The notes under the pieces were generated by a model. That model worked only from the letters and a program-made list of their open reading frames with translations. It had not been told where the DNA came from and searched no databases. Of a stretch of 64,000 nt of DNA, positions 8,743-17,350 are shown in pieces; position 1 is the first letter of the stretch; each line of letters starts with the position of its first letter. The position numbers were made by a program, and so were the translations under genes. The stretch comes from Streptomyces sp. 11x1. GTDB lineage: Bacteria > Actinomycetota > Actinomycetes > Streptomycetales > Streptomycetaceae. The stretch spans positions 4,551,001 through 4,615,000 of the forward strand of contig NZ_CP122458.1 in assembly GCF_032598905.1 (NCBI RefSeq). Reading direction: 5' to 3'.

Positions 8743-9612
8743 TCATGTCGGGTCTCCGGCGGCCGGAACTCGCTTGGTGAACTCGTCGTGGCCCGGCCAG
8801 GAGAGGATCACGTCGTCGTTCTCCAGGCGGGCCCGGGCGAGGACGGGTGTCAGGTCGCGGGCGGGGGCGGCGGCGAGCGCGGCGGCGGCCGAGTCGTACT
8901 CCGCGAGCCGGCGCAGGGTCGCGATGGTCGGCGGCATCATCAAGAGCTCGCCCTTGTCGTAGCCGTCCGCCGCGTCCCGGGGCCGGATCCACACCGTGCG
9001 GTCGGCCTCCGTGGAGGCGTTGCGGGTGCGCTGCCCCTGCGGAAGGGCGGCCACGAAGAACCAGGTGTCGTAGCGCCGGACCTCGAACTCCGGGGTGATC
9101 CAGCGCGCCCAGGCGCCGAGGAGATCGGAGCGCAGGACCAGTCCCCGGCGCTCCAGGAACTCGGCGAAGGACAGCTCCCGGGCGGCCACCGCGGCGCGGT
9201 CCGCCTCCCAGTCGTCGCCCGTGGTGTCGTCGATCACGGTGTCGGGGCTCGGCCCGGCGAGCAGGACGCCGGCCTCCTCGTACGTCTCCCGGACGGCCGC
9301 GCAGACGATCGCCTGGGCGTCGGTCTCGTCGACGCCGAGGCGGGACGCCCACCACGCACGCGTGGGGCCCGCCCAGCGGATCTGGTGGTCGTCGTCGCGT
9401 GGGTCCACCCCGCCGCCCGGATACGCGTACGCGCCTCCGGCGAAGGCCATGGAGGCGCGTCTGCGCAGCATGTGCACGACCGGGGTGTCGGCCGTGTCCT
9501 TGAGCAGCATGACGGTGGCGGCCCGCCGGGGGGTCACCGGTGTCAGCGTGCCGGCCGCGAGTGCGCGGATGCGGTCCGGCCACTCGGCGGGATACCACTG
9601 CCCGTTTGCCAT
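8743..9612 (-). CDS. NUDIX hydrolase
   Basis: This 289-residue protein starts MANGQWYPAEWPDRIRAL. It contains a partial Nudix box, AAVRETYEEAGVLL, preceded by the FAGGAYAYPGGGVDPRDDD strand-loop segment. It resembles the long NUDT19/RpsQ-type NUDIX proteins that are thought to act on CoA derivatives, but the substrate is not evident. It is separated from the MBL gene by a repeat-rich gap and from the RidA gene by about 60 bases. All three genes lie on the minus strand. Confidence 0.85.
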   Translation of the reverse strand: MANGQWYPAEWPDRIRALAAGTLTPVTPRRAATVMLLKDTADTPVVHMLRRRASMAFAGGAYAYPGGGVDPRDDDHQIRWAGPTRAWWASRLGVDETDAQAIVCAAVRETYEEAGVLLAGPSPDTVIDDTTGDDWEADRAAVAARELSFAEFLERRGLVLRSDLLGAWARWITPEFEVRRYDTWFFVAALPQGQRTRNASTEADRTVWIRPRDAADGYDKGELLMMPPTIATLRRLAEYDSAAAALAAAPARDLTPVLARARLENDDVILSWPGHDEFTKRVPAAGDPT

Positions 9613-9673
9613 GGGCGGAGGCTAACTCGTCACGGGCTGATGTTCGAGTGAGCCTCCGCGAACCCGGCGGGCT

Positions 9674-10141
9674 CTAGGCCTCGGCCAGCTCCACCTGGAG
9701 CTCCACCTCGACCGGCGCGTCCAGCGGCAGGACCGCCACACCGACCGCGCTGCGCGCGTGGACACCCTTGTCGCCGAAGACGGCGCCCAGGAGTTCGCTC
9801 GCGCCGTTCAGTACGGCGGGCTGGCCCGTGAAGTCGGAGGCCGAGGCCACGAAGCCGACGACCTTCACCACACGCGCGACCCGGTCCAGGTCGCCCGCCA
9901 CGGACTTGACGGCGGCCAGGGCGTTCAGCGCGCAGGTACGGGCGAGCTCCTTGGCCTCCTCGGGGGTGACCTCGGCGCCCACCTTGCCGGTGACGGGCAG
10001 CTTGCCCTCCACCATGGGCAGCTGCCCGGCGGTGTAGACGTACACCCCGCTGCGCACGGCCGGCTGGTACGCGGCGAGCGGCGGGACGACCTCGGGCAGC
10101 CTCAGCCCGAGTTCCGCGAGCTTCGCTTCGACGGCGCTCAC
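9674..10141 (-). CDS. ridA: RidA family protein (enamine/imine deaminase)
   Basis: This 155-residue member of the YjgF/YER057c/UK114 family hydrolyses reactive enamines and imines. The segments VYVYTAGQLPMVEGKLPVTGKVGAEVT, ALNALAAVKSVAGDLDRV and the C-terminal HARSAVGVAVLPLDAPVEVELQVEL match the RidA fold. I place the start at GTG 10141, which overlaps the stop of the upstream DUF4177 gene (GTGA), indicating coupling. Alignment by eye does not find the exact catalytic Arg pattern of canonical RidA, so it may belong to a Rid1-7 subgroup. Confidence 0.85.
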   Translation of the reverse strand: MSAVEAKLAELGLRLPEVVPPLAAYQPAVRSGVYVYTAGQLPMVEGKLPVTGKVGAEVTPEEAKELARTCALNALAAVKSVAGDLDRVARVVKVVGFVASASDFTGQPAVLNGASELLGAVFGDKGVHARSAVGVAVLPLDAPVEVELQVELAEA

Positions 10142-10296
10142 GGCTTGGGCCGCTTCAGGTAGGCCACCAGCTGCTCGGGGTTGTTCGGCCCGGGCACGAC
10201 CTGGACGAGCTCCCAGCCGTCCTCGCCCCAGGTGTCCAGAATCTGCTTCGTGGCATGGACGAGCAGCGGCACGGTTGCGTATTCCCACTTGGTCAT
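10138..10296 (-). CDS. DUF4177-type small protein (52 aa)
   Basis: The protein is MTKWEYATVPLL followed by LDTWGEDGWELVQVVPG and a short basic end. The W-E-Y start and the GxDGWELV core are the signature of DUF4177 proteins, whose function is unknown. ATG 10296 is the only sensible start. Its stop overlaps the RidA start by four bases. The gene diverges from the ArsA-like operon. Confidence 0.85.
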   Translation of the reverse strand: MTKWEYATVPLLVHATKQILDTWGEDGWELVQVVPGPNNPEQLVAYLKRPKP

Positions 10297-10434
10297 GTGG
10301 CCGACTTTATCCGCTGCCCGGCCGCCGCCCGGCACGGGTTCCGCCGCCGTCCGGGCACGGGGCGCGCGGGGGCCGCCGGACGGGAGAGGCGCAAGTTGTC
10401 CACAGCCTCCCGCGTATGCCGCGCGCGGACTGGT

Positions 10435-10447
10435 TAGGCTCGAATAC
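10435..10447 (+). promoter_or_regulatory. Probable -10 element of a leaderless transcript
   Basis: TAGGCT at 10435-10440 is followed by seven bases and then the GTG start of the first ArsA-like gene. No Shine-Dalgarno is present. This spacing fits transcription starting at the GTG itself. No clear -35 is seen. Confidence 0.5.
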
Positions 10448-11425
10448 GTGAGCAGGCTCCAGGTCGTCAGCGGCAAGGGCGGGACCGGAAAGACCACGGT
10501 CGCCGCCGCACTCGCGCTCGCCCTCGCGACCGAGGGGAAGCGCACCCTTCTGGTCGAGGTCGAGGGCAGACAGGGCATCGCACAGCTCTTCGAGGCGGAG
10601 GCACTGCCGTACGAGGAGCGGAAGATCGCGGTGGCTCCCGGGGGCGGGGAGGTGTACGCACTGGCCATCGACCCCGAACTGGCCCTGTTGGACTACCTCC
10701 AGATGTTCTACAAGCTCGGCGGGGCGGGCCGGGCCCTGAAGAAGCTCGGCGCCATCGACTTCGCGACCACGATCGCGCCAGGCCTCCGGGACGTCCTCCT
10801 GACGGGCAAGGCCTGCGAGGCGGTGCGGCGCAAGGAGAAGAGCGGGCGGTTCACGTACGACTACGTGGTGATGGACGCGCCGCCCACCGGGCGCATCACC
10901 CGCTTCCTGAACGTCAACGACGAGGTGGCGGGCCTCGCGAAGATCGGCCCGATACACAATCAGGCCCAGGCCGTCATGCGGGTCCTGAAGTCCCCCGAGA
11001 CGGCCGTGCACCTGGTGACGCTGCTGGAGGAGATGCCCGTCCAGGAGACGGCGGACGGCATCGCCGAGCTGCGGGCCGCGAGGCTGCCGGTGGGGCGGAT
11101 CATCGTCAACATGGTGCGGCCCGAGGTGCTGGACGCGGGCGAGCTGGAGTTCGCGCGCGCGGTGCCGCGTACGGCCGTCGCCAAGTCCCTGTCCACGGCG
11201 GGCCTGGGCGGCGCACGGCGCGGCGGCAACGCCGAGCGGCTGGTGGAGCCGCTGCTCGCGCAGGCCGAGGAGTACGCCGAGCGGTACACCCTGGAGCACG
11301 AGCAGCGGGGTGCCCTCGGCGAACTGGGCCTGCCGCTGCACGAACTGCCGCTGCTCGCCGAAGGAATGGACCTCGCGGGCCTGTACGAACTCGCCACGGA
11401 ACTGCGTCAGCAAGGGATCTCATGA
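10448..11425 (+). CDS. ArsA-family ATPase (first of a pair)
   Basis: This is a 325-residue P-loop ATPase of the ArsA/Get3 class. The deviant Walker A GKGGTGKTT appears within the first 18 residues, and the Switch segment YDYVVMDAPPTGRITRFL follows. Because it pairs with a second ArsA-like ATPase directly downstream (ATGA overlap), the two probably form a heterodimer. The pair sits immediately upstream of wblA in Streptomyces. There is no arsB or arsenic-regulator neighbour, so arsenic export is unlikely; a role in membrane-protein targeting or in a signalling complex is inference only. Confidence 0.88.
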   Translation: MSRLQVVSGKGGTGKTTVAAALALALATEGKRTLLVEVEGRQGIAQLFEAEALPYEERKIAVAPGGGEVYALAIDPELALLDYLQMFYKLGGAGRALKKLGAIDFATTIAPGLRDVLLTGKACEAVRRKEKSGRFTYDYVVMDAPPTGRITRFLNVNDEVAGLAKIGPIHNQAQAVMRVLKSPETAVHLVTLLEEMPVQETADGIAELRAARLPVGRIIVNMVRPEVLDAGELEFARAVPRTAVAKSLSTAGLGGARRGGNAERLVEPLLAQAEEYAERYTLEHEQRGALGELGLPLHELPLLAEGMDLAGLYELATELRQQGIS

Positions 11426-12810
11426 CTCCGGACCCGGCCGCCGAGCGCGACGCGGCGCACGACCAGGACAACGAAAATGCCCCCGCCCACGCCCCGTCCC
11501 AGGTGCCGGACGGGCATCGCGTGATCAGCCCGACCCGGCCCCTGGCCGTCGATCCCCTGCTGGACGACCCAGGGACCCGCATCGTGGTCTGCTGCGGCGC
11601 CGGCGGTGTGGGCAAGACGACCACGGCGGCGGCTCTCGGGCTGCGGGCCGCCGAGCGCGGCCGCAAGGTGGTCGTGCTGACCATCGACCCCGCCCGGCGG
11701 CTCGCCCAGTCCATGGGCATCGACTCGCTGGACAACACCCCGCGCCGGGTGAAGGGCATCGACGGGGACGGCGAACTGCACGCCATGATGCTCGACATGA
11801 AGCGCACGTTCGACGAGATCGTCGAGGCGCACGCGGACCCCGAGCGGGCCTCCGCGATCCTGAACAACCCCTTCTACCAGTCGCTCTCGGCGGGCTTCGC
11901 GGGCACGCAGGAGTACATGGCGATGGAGAAGCTGGGCCAGTTGCGGGCCCGGGACGAGTGGGACCTGATCGTCGTCGACACCCCGCCGTCCCGCTCGGCG
12001 CTGGACTTCCTGGACGCGCCGAAGCGGCTGGGTTCGTTCCTCGACGGCAAGCTGATCCGGGTGCTGCTGGCGCCCGCGAAGGTCGGCGGGCGGGCGGGGA
12101 TGAAGTTCCTGAACGTCGGCATGTCGATGATGACAGGCGTCCTGGGCAAGCTACTCGGCGGTCAACTGCTCAAGGACGTCCAGACGTTCGTGGCCGCGAT
12201 GGACTCCATGTTCGGCGGCTTCCGTACCCGCGCGGACGCCACGTACAAGCTGCTCCAGGCACCGGGCACGGCCTTCCTGGTGGTGGCGGCGCCGGAGCGG
12301 GACGCGCTGCGTGAGGCGGCGTACTTCGTGGAGCGGCTGGCGGCCGAGGACATGCCGTTGGCCGGTCTGGTGCTCAACCGCGTCCATGGCAGCGGCGCGG
12401 CTCAGCTGTCCGCCGAGCGCGCGCTCGCCGCCGCGGAAAATCTTGACGAGCCCCGCATTGTGGATCAGATGGACGGGAAAGCAGTTCGTAACTCTCCCGA
12501 CACGTACGACAGTTCAGCCAGTTCAGCCAGTTCAGAATCTTCCGCAACGACCGGTCCGCAGGACGGCTCCCCCGCCCCGGACCTGACGGTGGAACAACTC
12601 ACGGCGGGCCTGCTCAGGCTGCACGCCGAGCGGATGCGTCTGCTCACGCGCGAGCAGCGCACGCGTGACCGCTTCACCGCGCTGCATCCCGAGGTGGCCG
12701 TGGCCGAGGTGGCCGCGCTGCCCGGTGATGTCCACGACCTGGCGGGGCTGCGGGACATCGGGGACCGGCTCGCGGCCATAAGACCGGAGCTGCCCACCAC
12801 CGACAACTGA
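11422..12810 (+). CDS. ArsA-family ATPase (second of a pair)
   Basis: This 462-residue ATPase has Walker A GAGGVGKTTTAAALGL near residue 60. The ArsA-type DLIVVDTPPSRSALDFLDAPKRL follows, and LTIDPARRLAQSMG matches the DTDPA-like signature of this family. The final 120 residues are a low-complexity acidic/serine spacer (SSASSASSESS) and a helical end, which the first ATPase lacks. The start overlaps its partner's stop by four bases. Convergent wblA follows after about 200 bases. Confidence is high for family and low for biological role. Confidence 0.9.
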   Translation: MTPDPAAERDAAHDQDNENAPAHAPSQVPDGHRVISPTRPLAVDPLLDDPGTRIVVCCGAGGVGKTTTAAALGLRAAERGRKVVVLTIDPARRLAQSMGIDSLDNTPRRVKGIDGDGELHAMMLDMKRTFDEIVEAHADPERASAILNNPFYQSLSAGFAGTQEYMAMEKLGQLRARDEWDLIVVDTPPSRSALDFLDAPKRLGSFLDGKLIRVLLAPAKVGGRAGMKFLNVGMSMMTGVLGKLLGGQLLKDVQTFVAAMDSMFGGFRTRADATYKLLQAPGTAFLVVAAPERDALREAAYFVERLAAEDMPLAGLVLNRVHGSGAAQLSAERALAAAENLDEPRIVDQMDGKAVRNSPDTYDSSASSASSESSATTGPQDGSPAPDLTVEQLTAGLLRLHAERMRLLTREQRTRDRFTALHPEVAVAEVAALPGDVHDLAGLRDIGDRLAAIRPELPTTDN

Positions 12811-13016
12811 CCGGCCGCCCCATCGACAACCGACCGGCTGGCCCACCAGCAACCGACCGGCCGACCTGCTGAACTGACGTGACGGAAGGCCGAGGAGCCG
12901 TCCGCGGCCCCAAGGCCGATCCACGTCTCGGGGCACCCGAGAGCCGGCACACCTGCCCGACGCGCCGACACCTCAAGGGCGCCCTCGACCGACGTGGCCC
13001 GGAAGGGGCCTCGTCC

Positions 13017-13355
13017 TCAGCTCACCGCCGCGTAGTTCTCGTACATCTCGTCATCGTCGAGCGGCAGAATGCCCGCGCCACGCTCGTACTCCGTGCGCGC
13101 GGTCTCCAGCAGCCTGCGCCACGACGTGACGGTCGGTCGCCTACGCAGCAGTGCGCGGCGCTCTCGCTCCGTCATTCCTCCCCACACGCCGAACTCGACG
13201 CGGTTGTCCAACGCGTCCGCCAGGCACTCCGTCCGCACCGGGCATCCGGTGCACACCGCCTTGGCCCTGTTCTGCGCTGCTCCTTGAACGAACAGTTCAT
13301 CCGGATCGGTAGTGCGGCAGGCAGCCTGCGCACTCCAGTCGGTTACCCAGCCCAT
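13017..13355 (-). CDS. wblA: WhiB-like [4Fe-4S] regulator WblA
   Basis: This 112-residue protein has the four cluster cysteines: Cys12 in QAACR and three in AVCTGCPVRTEC. The GVWGGMTERERR turn and helix contact sigma factor and DNA in WhiB proteins. The C-terminal extension WRRLLETARTEYERGAGILPLDDDEMYENYAAVS is the feature I associate with WblA. WblA represses antibiotic biosynthesis and is required for sporulation in Streptomyces. I start it at ATG 13355 (MGWVTDW); an in-frame ATG 57 bases upstream adds non-conserved residues. Its position between the ArsA pair and the penicillin-binding protein supports the assignment. Confidence 0.93.
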   Translation of the reverse strand: MGWVTDWSAQAACRTTDPDELFVQGAAQNRAKAVCTGCPVRTECLADALDNRVEFGVWGGMTERERRALLRRRPTVTSWRRLLETARTEYERGAGILPLDDDEMYENYAAVS

Positions 13356-13909
13356 ACCGGCGCCGTCCTCTCCCGAATCGAGGCTCCCCCACGGCGGCAG
13401 CGGCATATTCACCGCCGCCAGTTGAGGACGTTACGGAAGGTGGGCACAGCGCAACACCCCCTTCGGGCCCAATCTTGAATGGCCCGAACGGACTATGCGT
13501 AAGCGGCAGATCACCCGCGGGAGTGACCTGAGGACATACGTGACTATCCCGCCAGAACGGGACAGTTGACATGCGTCACAACGGACACCGAATGACACAC
13601 GAGGTGGATTCGGACACGGCACCGGAAAAAAATCGGAAGAACGTCAGAACGATTCGGGCTCGCTGGACGTACTTGATACAAGGGCCTACGGCTGTGACAG
13701 TTGAGAGCAGCTTAGGCCAAGGCCTGCGCACGTGTCCGGCAAAATGAGAACGTAGACAGCCGTTCATGTTTCCTTCACGCCCCGACGCCCACCGCGTCCC
13801 GGGCCCCAGGCCGCGGGCCCGGACCCCGGATGTCACGATCCGGCACCCGTACCCCTCCGGACCCACCTGCTCCTTCGGAACGGTCATCGGTACGGATTAG
13901 GCTGCCCTC
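13356..13909. promoter_or_regulatory. Long divergent regulatory region between wblA and the PBP gene
   Basis: This 554-bp gap has no convincing gene. It contains local A-rich tracts (around 13,624), unusual for this genome, and would hold the wblA promoter and leader. At the right end, TTCGGA (13,874-13,879), an 18-bp spacer and TAGGCT (13,898-13,903) stand six bases before the PBP ATG, which looks like a leaderless promoter. Long upstream regions suit a developmental gene controlled by several regulators. Confidence 0.5.
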
Positions 13910-16216
13910 ATGCCAAACAAGCGCTCGGGTGGTGGTCTGTCCCCCACACAGCAGGCCGCCAAGTTCCTAGGTGTCAGCGTGCTCGCCGGCGCCGTCATGG
14001 CGGGCATCGCCCTGCCCGCCGTCGGCGCCCTGGGGCTCGCGGCCAAGGGTTCCGTCGAGGGGTTCGACGAACTCCCCGCCAACCTCAAGCAGCCGCCGCT
14101 GAGCCAGCGCACCACGATCCTCGACAGCAAGGGCGACTCGATCGCCACGGTGTACAGCCGCGACCGTACGGTGGTCGATCTCAAGGAGATCTCGCCGTAC
14201 ATGCAGCAGGCGATCATCGCGATCGAGGACGCCCGGTTCTATCAGCACGGCGCGATCGACCTCAAGGGCGTCCTGCGCGCGCTCAACCGGAACGCGCAGG
14301 ACGGCGGTGTCACCCAGGGCGCGTCCACGCTGACTCAGCAGCTGGTGAAGAACGTGGCGGTGGAGGAGGCCGGTGACGACCCGACGCTGGTCGCCCAGGC
14401 GACCCAGCAGACCCTCGGCCGAAAGATCAACGAGCTGAAGAAGGCGATCCAGGTCGAGGAGGAACTGAGCAAGAAGAAGATCCTCGAGAACTACCTGAAC
14501 ATCACGTTCTTCGGCCAGCAGGCCTACGGCGTCGAGGCCGCTGCCCAACGGTACTTCTCCAAGTCCGCCAAGGACCTGGACGTCGAGGAGGCCGCACTCC
14601 TCGCCGGCATCGTGCAGTCGCCCAGCCGGTACGACCCGGTGAACGACCCGCAGGAGGCCACCAAGCGGCGCAACACAGTGCTGCAGCGCATGGCCGATGT
14701 CGGCGACATCTCCCAGGCGGACGCGGACAAGGCCAAGGCGAAGCCGCTCGGCCTCGACATCAGCAAGCCGAAGAACGGCTGCATCACCGCCGTCAAGGGC
14801 GCGGGCTTCTTCTGCGACTACGTCCGCAAGATCTTCCTGAACGACCCGATCTTCGGCAAGACGAAGGAAGAGCGGGTCAAGATCTGGAACCAGGGCGGTC
14901 TGACGATCCGGACGACGATGGACCCGAAGGCCCAGAAGTCGGTCCAGGCCTCCGTCAAGGCCCACGTCCGGCAGAAGGACGAGGTGGCTACCGCCGCCAC
15001 CATCGTGGAGCCGGGCACGGGCAAGATCCTCGCCATGGGCCAGTCCAGGCCGTACGGCCTGGACACCAAGAAGAACGAGACGTCGATCAACCTCTCGGTC
15101 GACGAGTCGATGGGTGGCGGAGCGGGCTACCAGCCCGGTTCGACGTTCAAGCCGATCGTCGCCGCGGCGGCCATAGAGGACGGAATGTCCCCGGGGAAGA
15201 TCTACCCCGCGCCGTACCGGATGGCGTACCCGAGTCCGATCTCCACCTGCGGCGGCGGCACCTGGCGCAACGGCACCGGCACCAGCGCCGCGAAGCTCGA
15301 GAACGAGAGCGCGAGCGAGGTCGGCCCGTACTCGATGGAGAAGGCGACCGCACTGTCGGTCAACACCTACTTCGTGCAGATGATCGCGGACATCGGCATC
15401 TGCCCGGTGACGAAGATGGCCAAGAAGATGGGCGTCGAGCGGGCCGACGGCCGCAAGATGGACCAGGCTCCGTCGATCGCGCTCGGCACGCAGGAGATGT
15501 CCCCGCTGACCATGGCGAACGGGTACGCCACCTTCGCCGCCCGCGGCATGTACTGCACGCCGGTCGCCATCGAGTCCATCACCCAGCGGGTCGGCGAGAA
15601 GTCGAAGTCGCTGGAGGTCCCGAAGTCGACGTGTTCGCGCGCCATGTCGGAGAAGACCGCCGACACGATCAGCACCCTGCTGGAGGGCGTGGTCGAGGAC
15701 GGTACGGGCCGGGAGGCCGGCCTCGGCCCCAGCCGCCCCAGCGCCGGTAAGACCGGTACGACGGACTTCCGTTACGCGGCCTGGTTCGTGGGCTACACCC
15801 CGAACATGGCCGGTGCGGTCTGGGTCGGTGACCCCGCGCACAAGCGCCGCATGGTGAACATCACCATCGGCGGCGAATGGCACGACAAGGTCTTCGGCGG
15901 CCGGGTTCCCGGTCCGATCTGGCGCGACATGATGTCCGGCGCGCTGGCGGGCGAGCCGAGCCCCGACTTCAACCGCGTCTACATCCCCGACGAGCGGCCG
16001 GACCGCGACCGTGGGGACGACGACAACGGAAACGGGAACGGAAACGGGAACCGCGACGACAACGGAAACGGTGACGACGGCGGCGGCTTCATCGGCGGCA
16101 ACGACGGCGGCACCAGCTTCCCGACCCCGGACTTCACCATCCCGGAGAACTGGTTCGAGGGCCAGACGAACGGCGGGAACAACGGGAACGGCAACGGCGG
16201 CGGCGGGTTCGGGTGA
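13910..16216 (+). CDS. Class A penicillin-binding protein (transglycosylase/transpeptidase)
   Basis: This is a 768-residue bifunctional peptidoglycan synthase anchored by an N-terminal helix (about residues 20-45). The GT51 domain shows the catalytic IEDARFYQHGAIDLKG, QGASTLTQQLVKN and the downstream ENYLNITFFG. The transpeptidase domain has the active-site serine in PGSTFKP, the SVN motif in ALSVNTYF and the KTG motif in AGKTGTTDFR. No PASTA repeats are present. The last 90 residues are an Asn/Gly/Asp-rich low-complexity tail. It follows wblA divergently, and a strong hairpin terminator lies about 120 bases after the stop. Confidence 0.95.
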   Translation: MPNKRSGGGLSPTQQAAKFLGVSVLAGAVMAGIALPAVGALGLAAKGSVEGFDELPANLKQPPLSQRTTILDSKGDSIATVYSRDRTVVDLKEISPYMQQAIIAIEDARFYQHGAIDLKGVLRALNRNAQDGGVTQGASTLTQQLVKNVAVEEAGDDPTLVAQATQQTLGRKINELKKAIQVEEELSKKKILENYLNITFFGQQAYGVEAAAQRYFSKSAKDLDVEEAALLAGIVQSPSRYDPVNDPQEATKRRNTVLQRMADVGDISQADADKAKAKPLGLDISKPKNGCITAVKGAGFFCDYVRKIFLNDPIFGKTKEERVKIWNQGGLTIRTTMDPKAQKSVQASVKAHVRQKDEVATAATIVEPGTGKILAMGQSRPYGLDTKKNETSINLSVDESMGGGAGYQPGSTFKPIVAAAAIEDGMSPGKIYPAPYRMAYPSPISTCGGGTWRNGTGTSAAKLENESASEVGPYSMEKATALSVNTYFVQMIADIGICPVTKMAKKMGVERADGRKMDQAPSIALGTQEMSPLTMANGYATFAARGMYCTPVAIESITQRVGEKSKSLEVPKSTCSRAMSEKTADTISTLLEGVVEDGTGREAGLGPSRPSAGKTGTTDFRYAAWFVGYTPNMAGAVWVGDPAHKRRMVNITIGGEWHDKVFGGRVPGPIWRDMMSGALAGEPSPDFNRVYIPDERPDRDRGDDDNGNGNGNGNRDDNGNGDDGGGFIGGNDGGTSFPTPDFTIPENWFEGQTNGGNNGNGNGGGGFG

Positions 16217-16335
16217 CGAACGGACGGACGAACGGCCGGACGGACCGGAGCACGGCCGGGGTCCGGGAGGCGGTTCGCTGACCTTCGTGGACCGGTGACG
16301 GCCGGCCGGTGGAGCCGGGCCGGGAGATAGAGGTA

Positions 16336-16378
16336 CGGCGGTGGGGGCGCCCCTGGAGAGGGGGCGCCCCCACCGCCG
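16336..16378. terminator. Strong hairpin terminator after the PBP gene
   Basis: There is a perfect 18-bp inverted repeat with arms at 16,336-16,353 and 16,361-16,378. The loop is seven bases (TGGAGAG). The arms begin CGGCGGTGGGGGC. It has no U-tract, as is usual for Streptomyces terminators. Confidence 0.8.
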
Positions 16379-16437
16379 CTTAGTGGGAGGGCCGGGAGGG
16401 AGCCGGGGGTCGCGTGGCGTTGGGCGGGCATCGGACG

Positions 16438-16690
16438 GCTGCCGGAGCCGGTGAGCTTGGCGGGCGCCGGAAGGGCGGGGCGGAGTCGGAAGCCGACCGG
16501 GAGCCGGGGATCCCTGGCTGGCCGGAGCCGGCAGCCGACCGGGGAGCCGGAAAGCCTGGCTGACCGGGGGCCGGAGCCGACCGGGAGCCAGAAGACCGCG
16601 CCGGAGTCGGAAGCCGACCAGGAGCCGAGAAGCGTGGCTGGCCGGAGTCGGAGCCGACCGGGGCCCAGGGAGCCTGCCGGAGCCGGGGGC
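16438..16690. repeat. Degenerate GC-rich tandem repeat between PBP and yqeY genes
   Basis: Units close to GGAGCCGACCGGGAGCC and GGCTGGCCGGAGCCGG recur about eight to ten times with substitutions and small length changes. No gene is visible. The array abuts the yqeY stop codon. It looks like slippage-generated filler. Confidence 0.6.
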
Positions 16691-16692
16691 TG

Positions 16693-17160
16693 TCAGCCGC
16701 CTGCGAGCTGCTGCTTGACGATGGCGGCGACTCGGCCGCCCTCGGCGAGCCCGGCCACCTTCGGGTTGACGATCTTCATGACCTGGCCCATCGCGCGCGG
16801 CCCCTCGGCACCGGCGGCCCGCACCTCCTCGACGGCCTGCACGACGATCTGCCGCAGCTCCTCGTCGGAGAGCTGCTTGGGCAGGTACTCGGCGAGGAGC
16901 TCGCCCTCCGCCTTCTCCCGCTCGGCCGACTCGGTACGACCGCCCTGGGCGAACGCCTCCGCGGCCTCACGGCGCTTCTTCGCCTCCTTGGTGATCACCT
17001 TGAGCACCTCGTCGTCGGAGAGCTCACGCTTCTCCTTGCCCGCGACCTCTTCCTTCGTGATCGCGGTGAGCGTCAGCCGGAGCGTCGAGGAGCGGAGCTC
17101 GTCGCGCTCCTTGATGGCGGCGTTGAGGTCTTCCTGCAGCTTCGACTTGAGCGTGGTCAT
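16693..17160 (-). CDS. GatB/YqeY domain protein
   Basis: This 155-residue all-helical protein runs from MTTLKSKLQEDLNAAIKERDELRSS to AGLAEGGRVAAIVKQQL. The segments EYLPKQLSDEELRQIV and GQVMKIVNPKVAG are the YqeY/GatB C-terminal domain signature, related to the tRNA-binding tail of the amidotransferase GatB. It probably binds tRNA or ribonucleoprotein, but the role of the stand-alone protein is unknown. The ATG at 17,160 is the natural start; longer frames upstream read through a promoter region shared with the divergent metallophosphoesterase. Confidence 0.9.
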   Translation of the reverse strand: MTTLKSKLQEDLNAAIKERDELRSSTLRLTLTAITKEEVAGKEKRELSDDEVLKVITKEAKKRREAAEAFAQGGRTESAEREKAEGELLAEYLPKQLSDEELRQIVVQAVEEVRAAGAEGPRAMGQVMKIVNPKVAGLAEGGRVAAIVKQQLAGG

Positions 17161-17350
17161 GGCGTCGATTGTCGCAGGTGTGGCGTGCGGAGCGCGCCTT
17201 GATTTCGCTGGTGTGCGCGAATCGGTTGCGGGAGCCGGAGTCGGTTGTCCACAGGGCGAGTTGACGACCGGTGACGATCGGCGGTGGTGAGCGGGGGGGG
17301 TTGTCCACAGGCGGGCGCTCGGGCTCGGCGGGGTCTGACACGATGGACAC

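Noticed and set aside
10448..12810. Arsenite export operon
   Set aside because: The ATPases are ArsA-like, but there is no ArsB/ArsR/ArsC gene and the Cys metal-site pattern is not seen; such pairs are core genes next to wblA.
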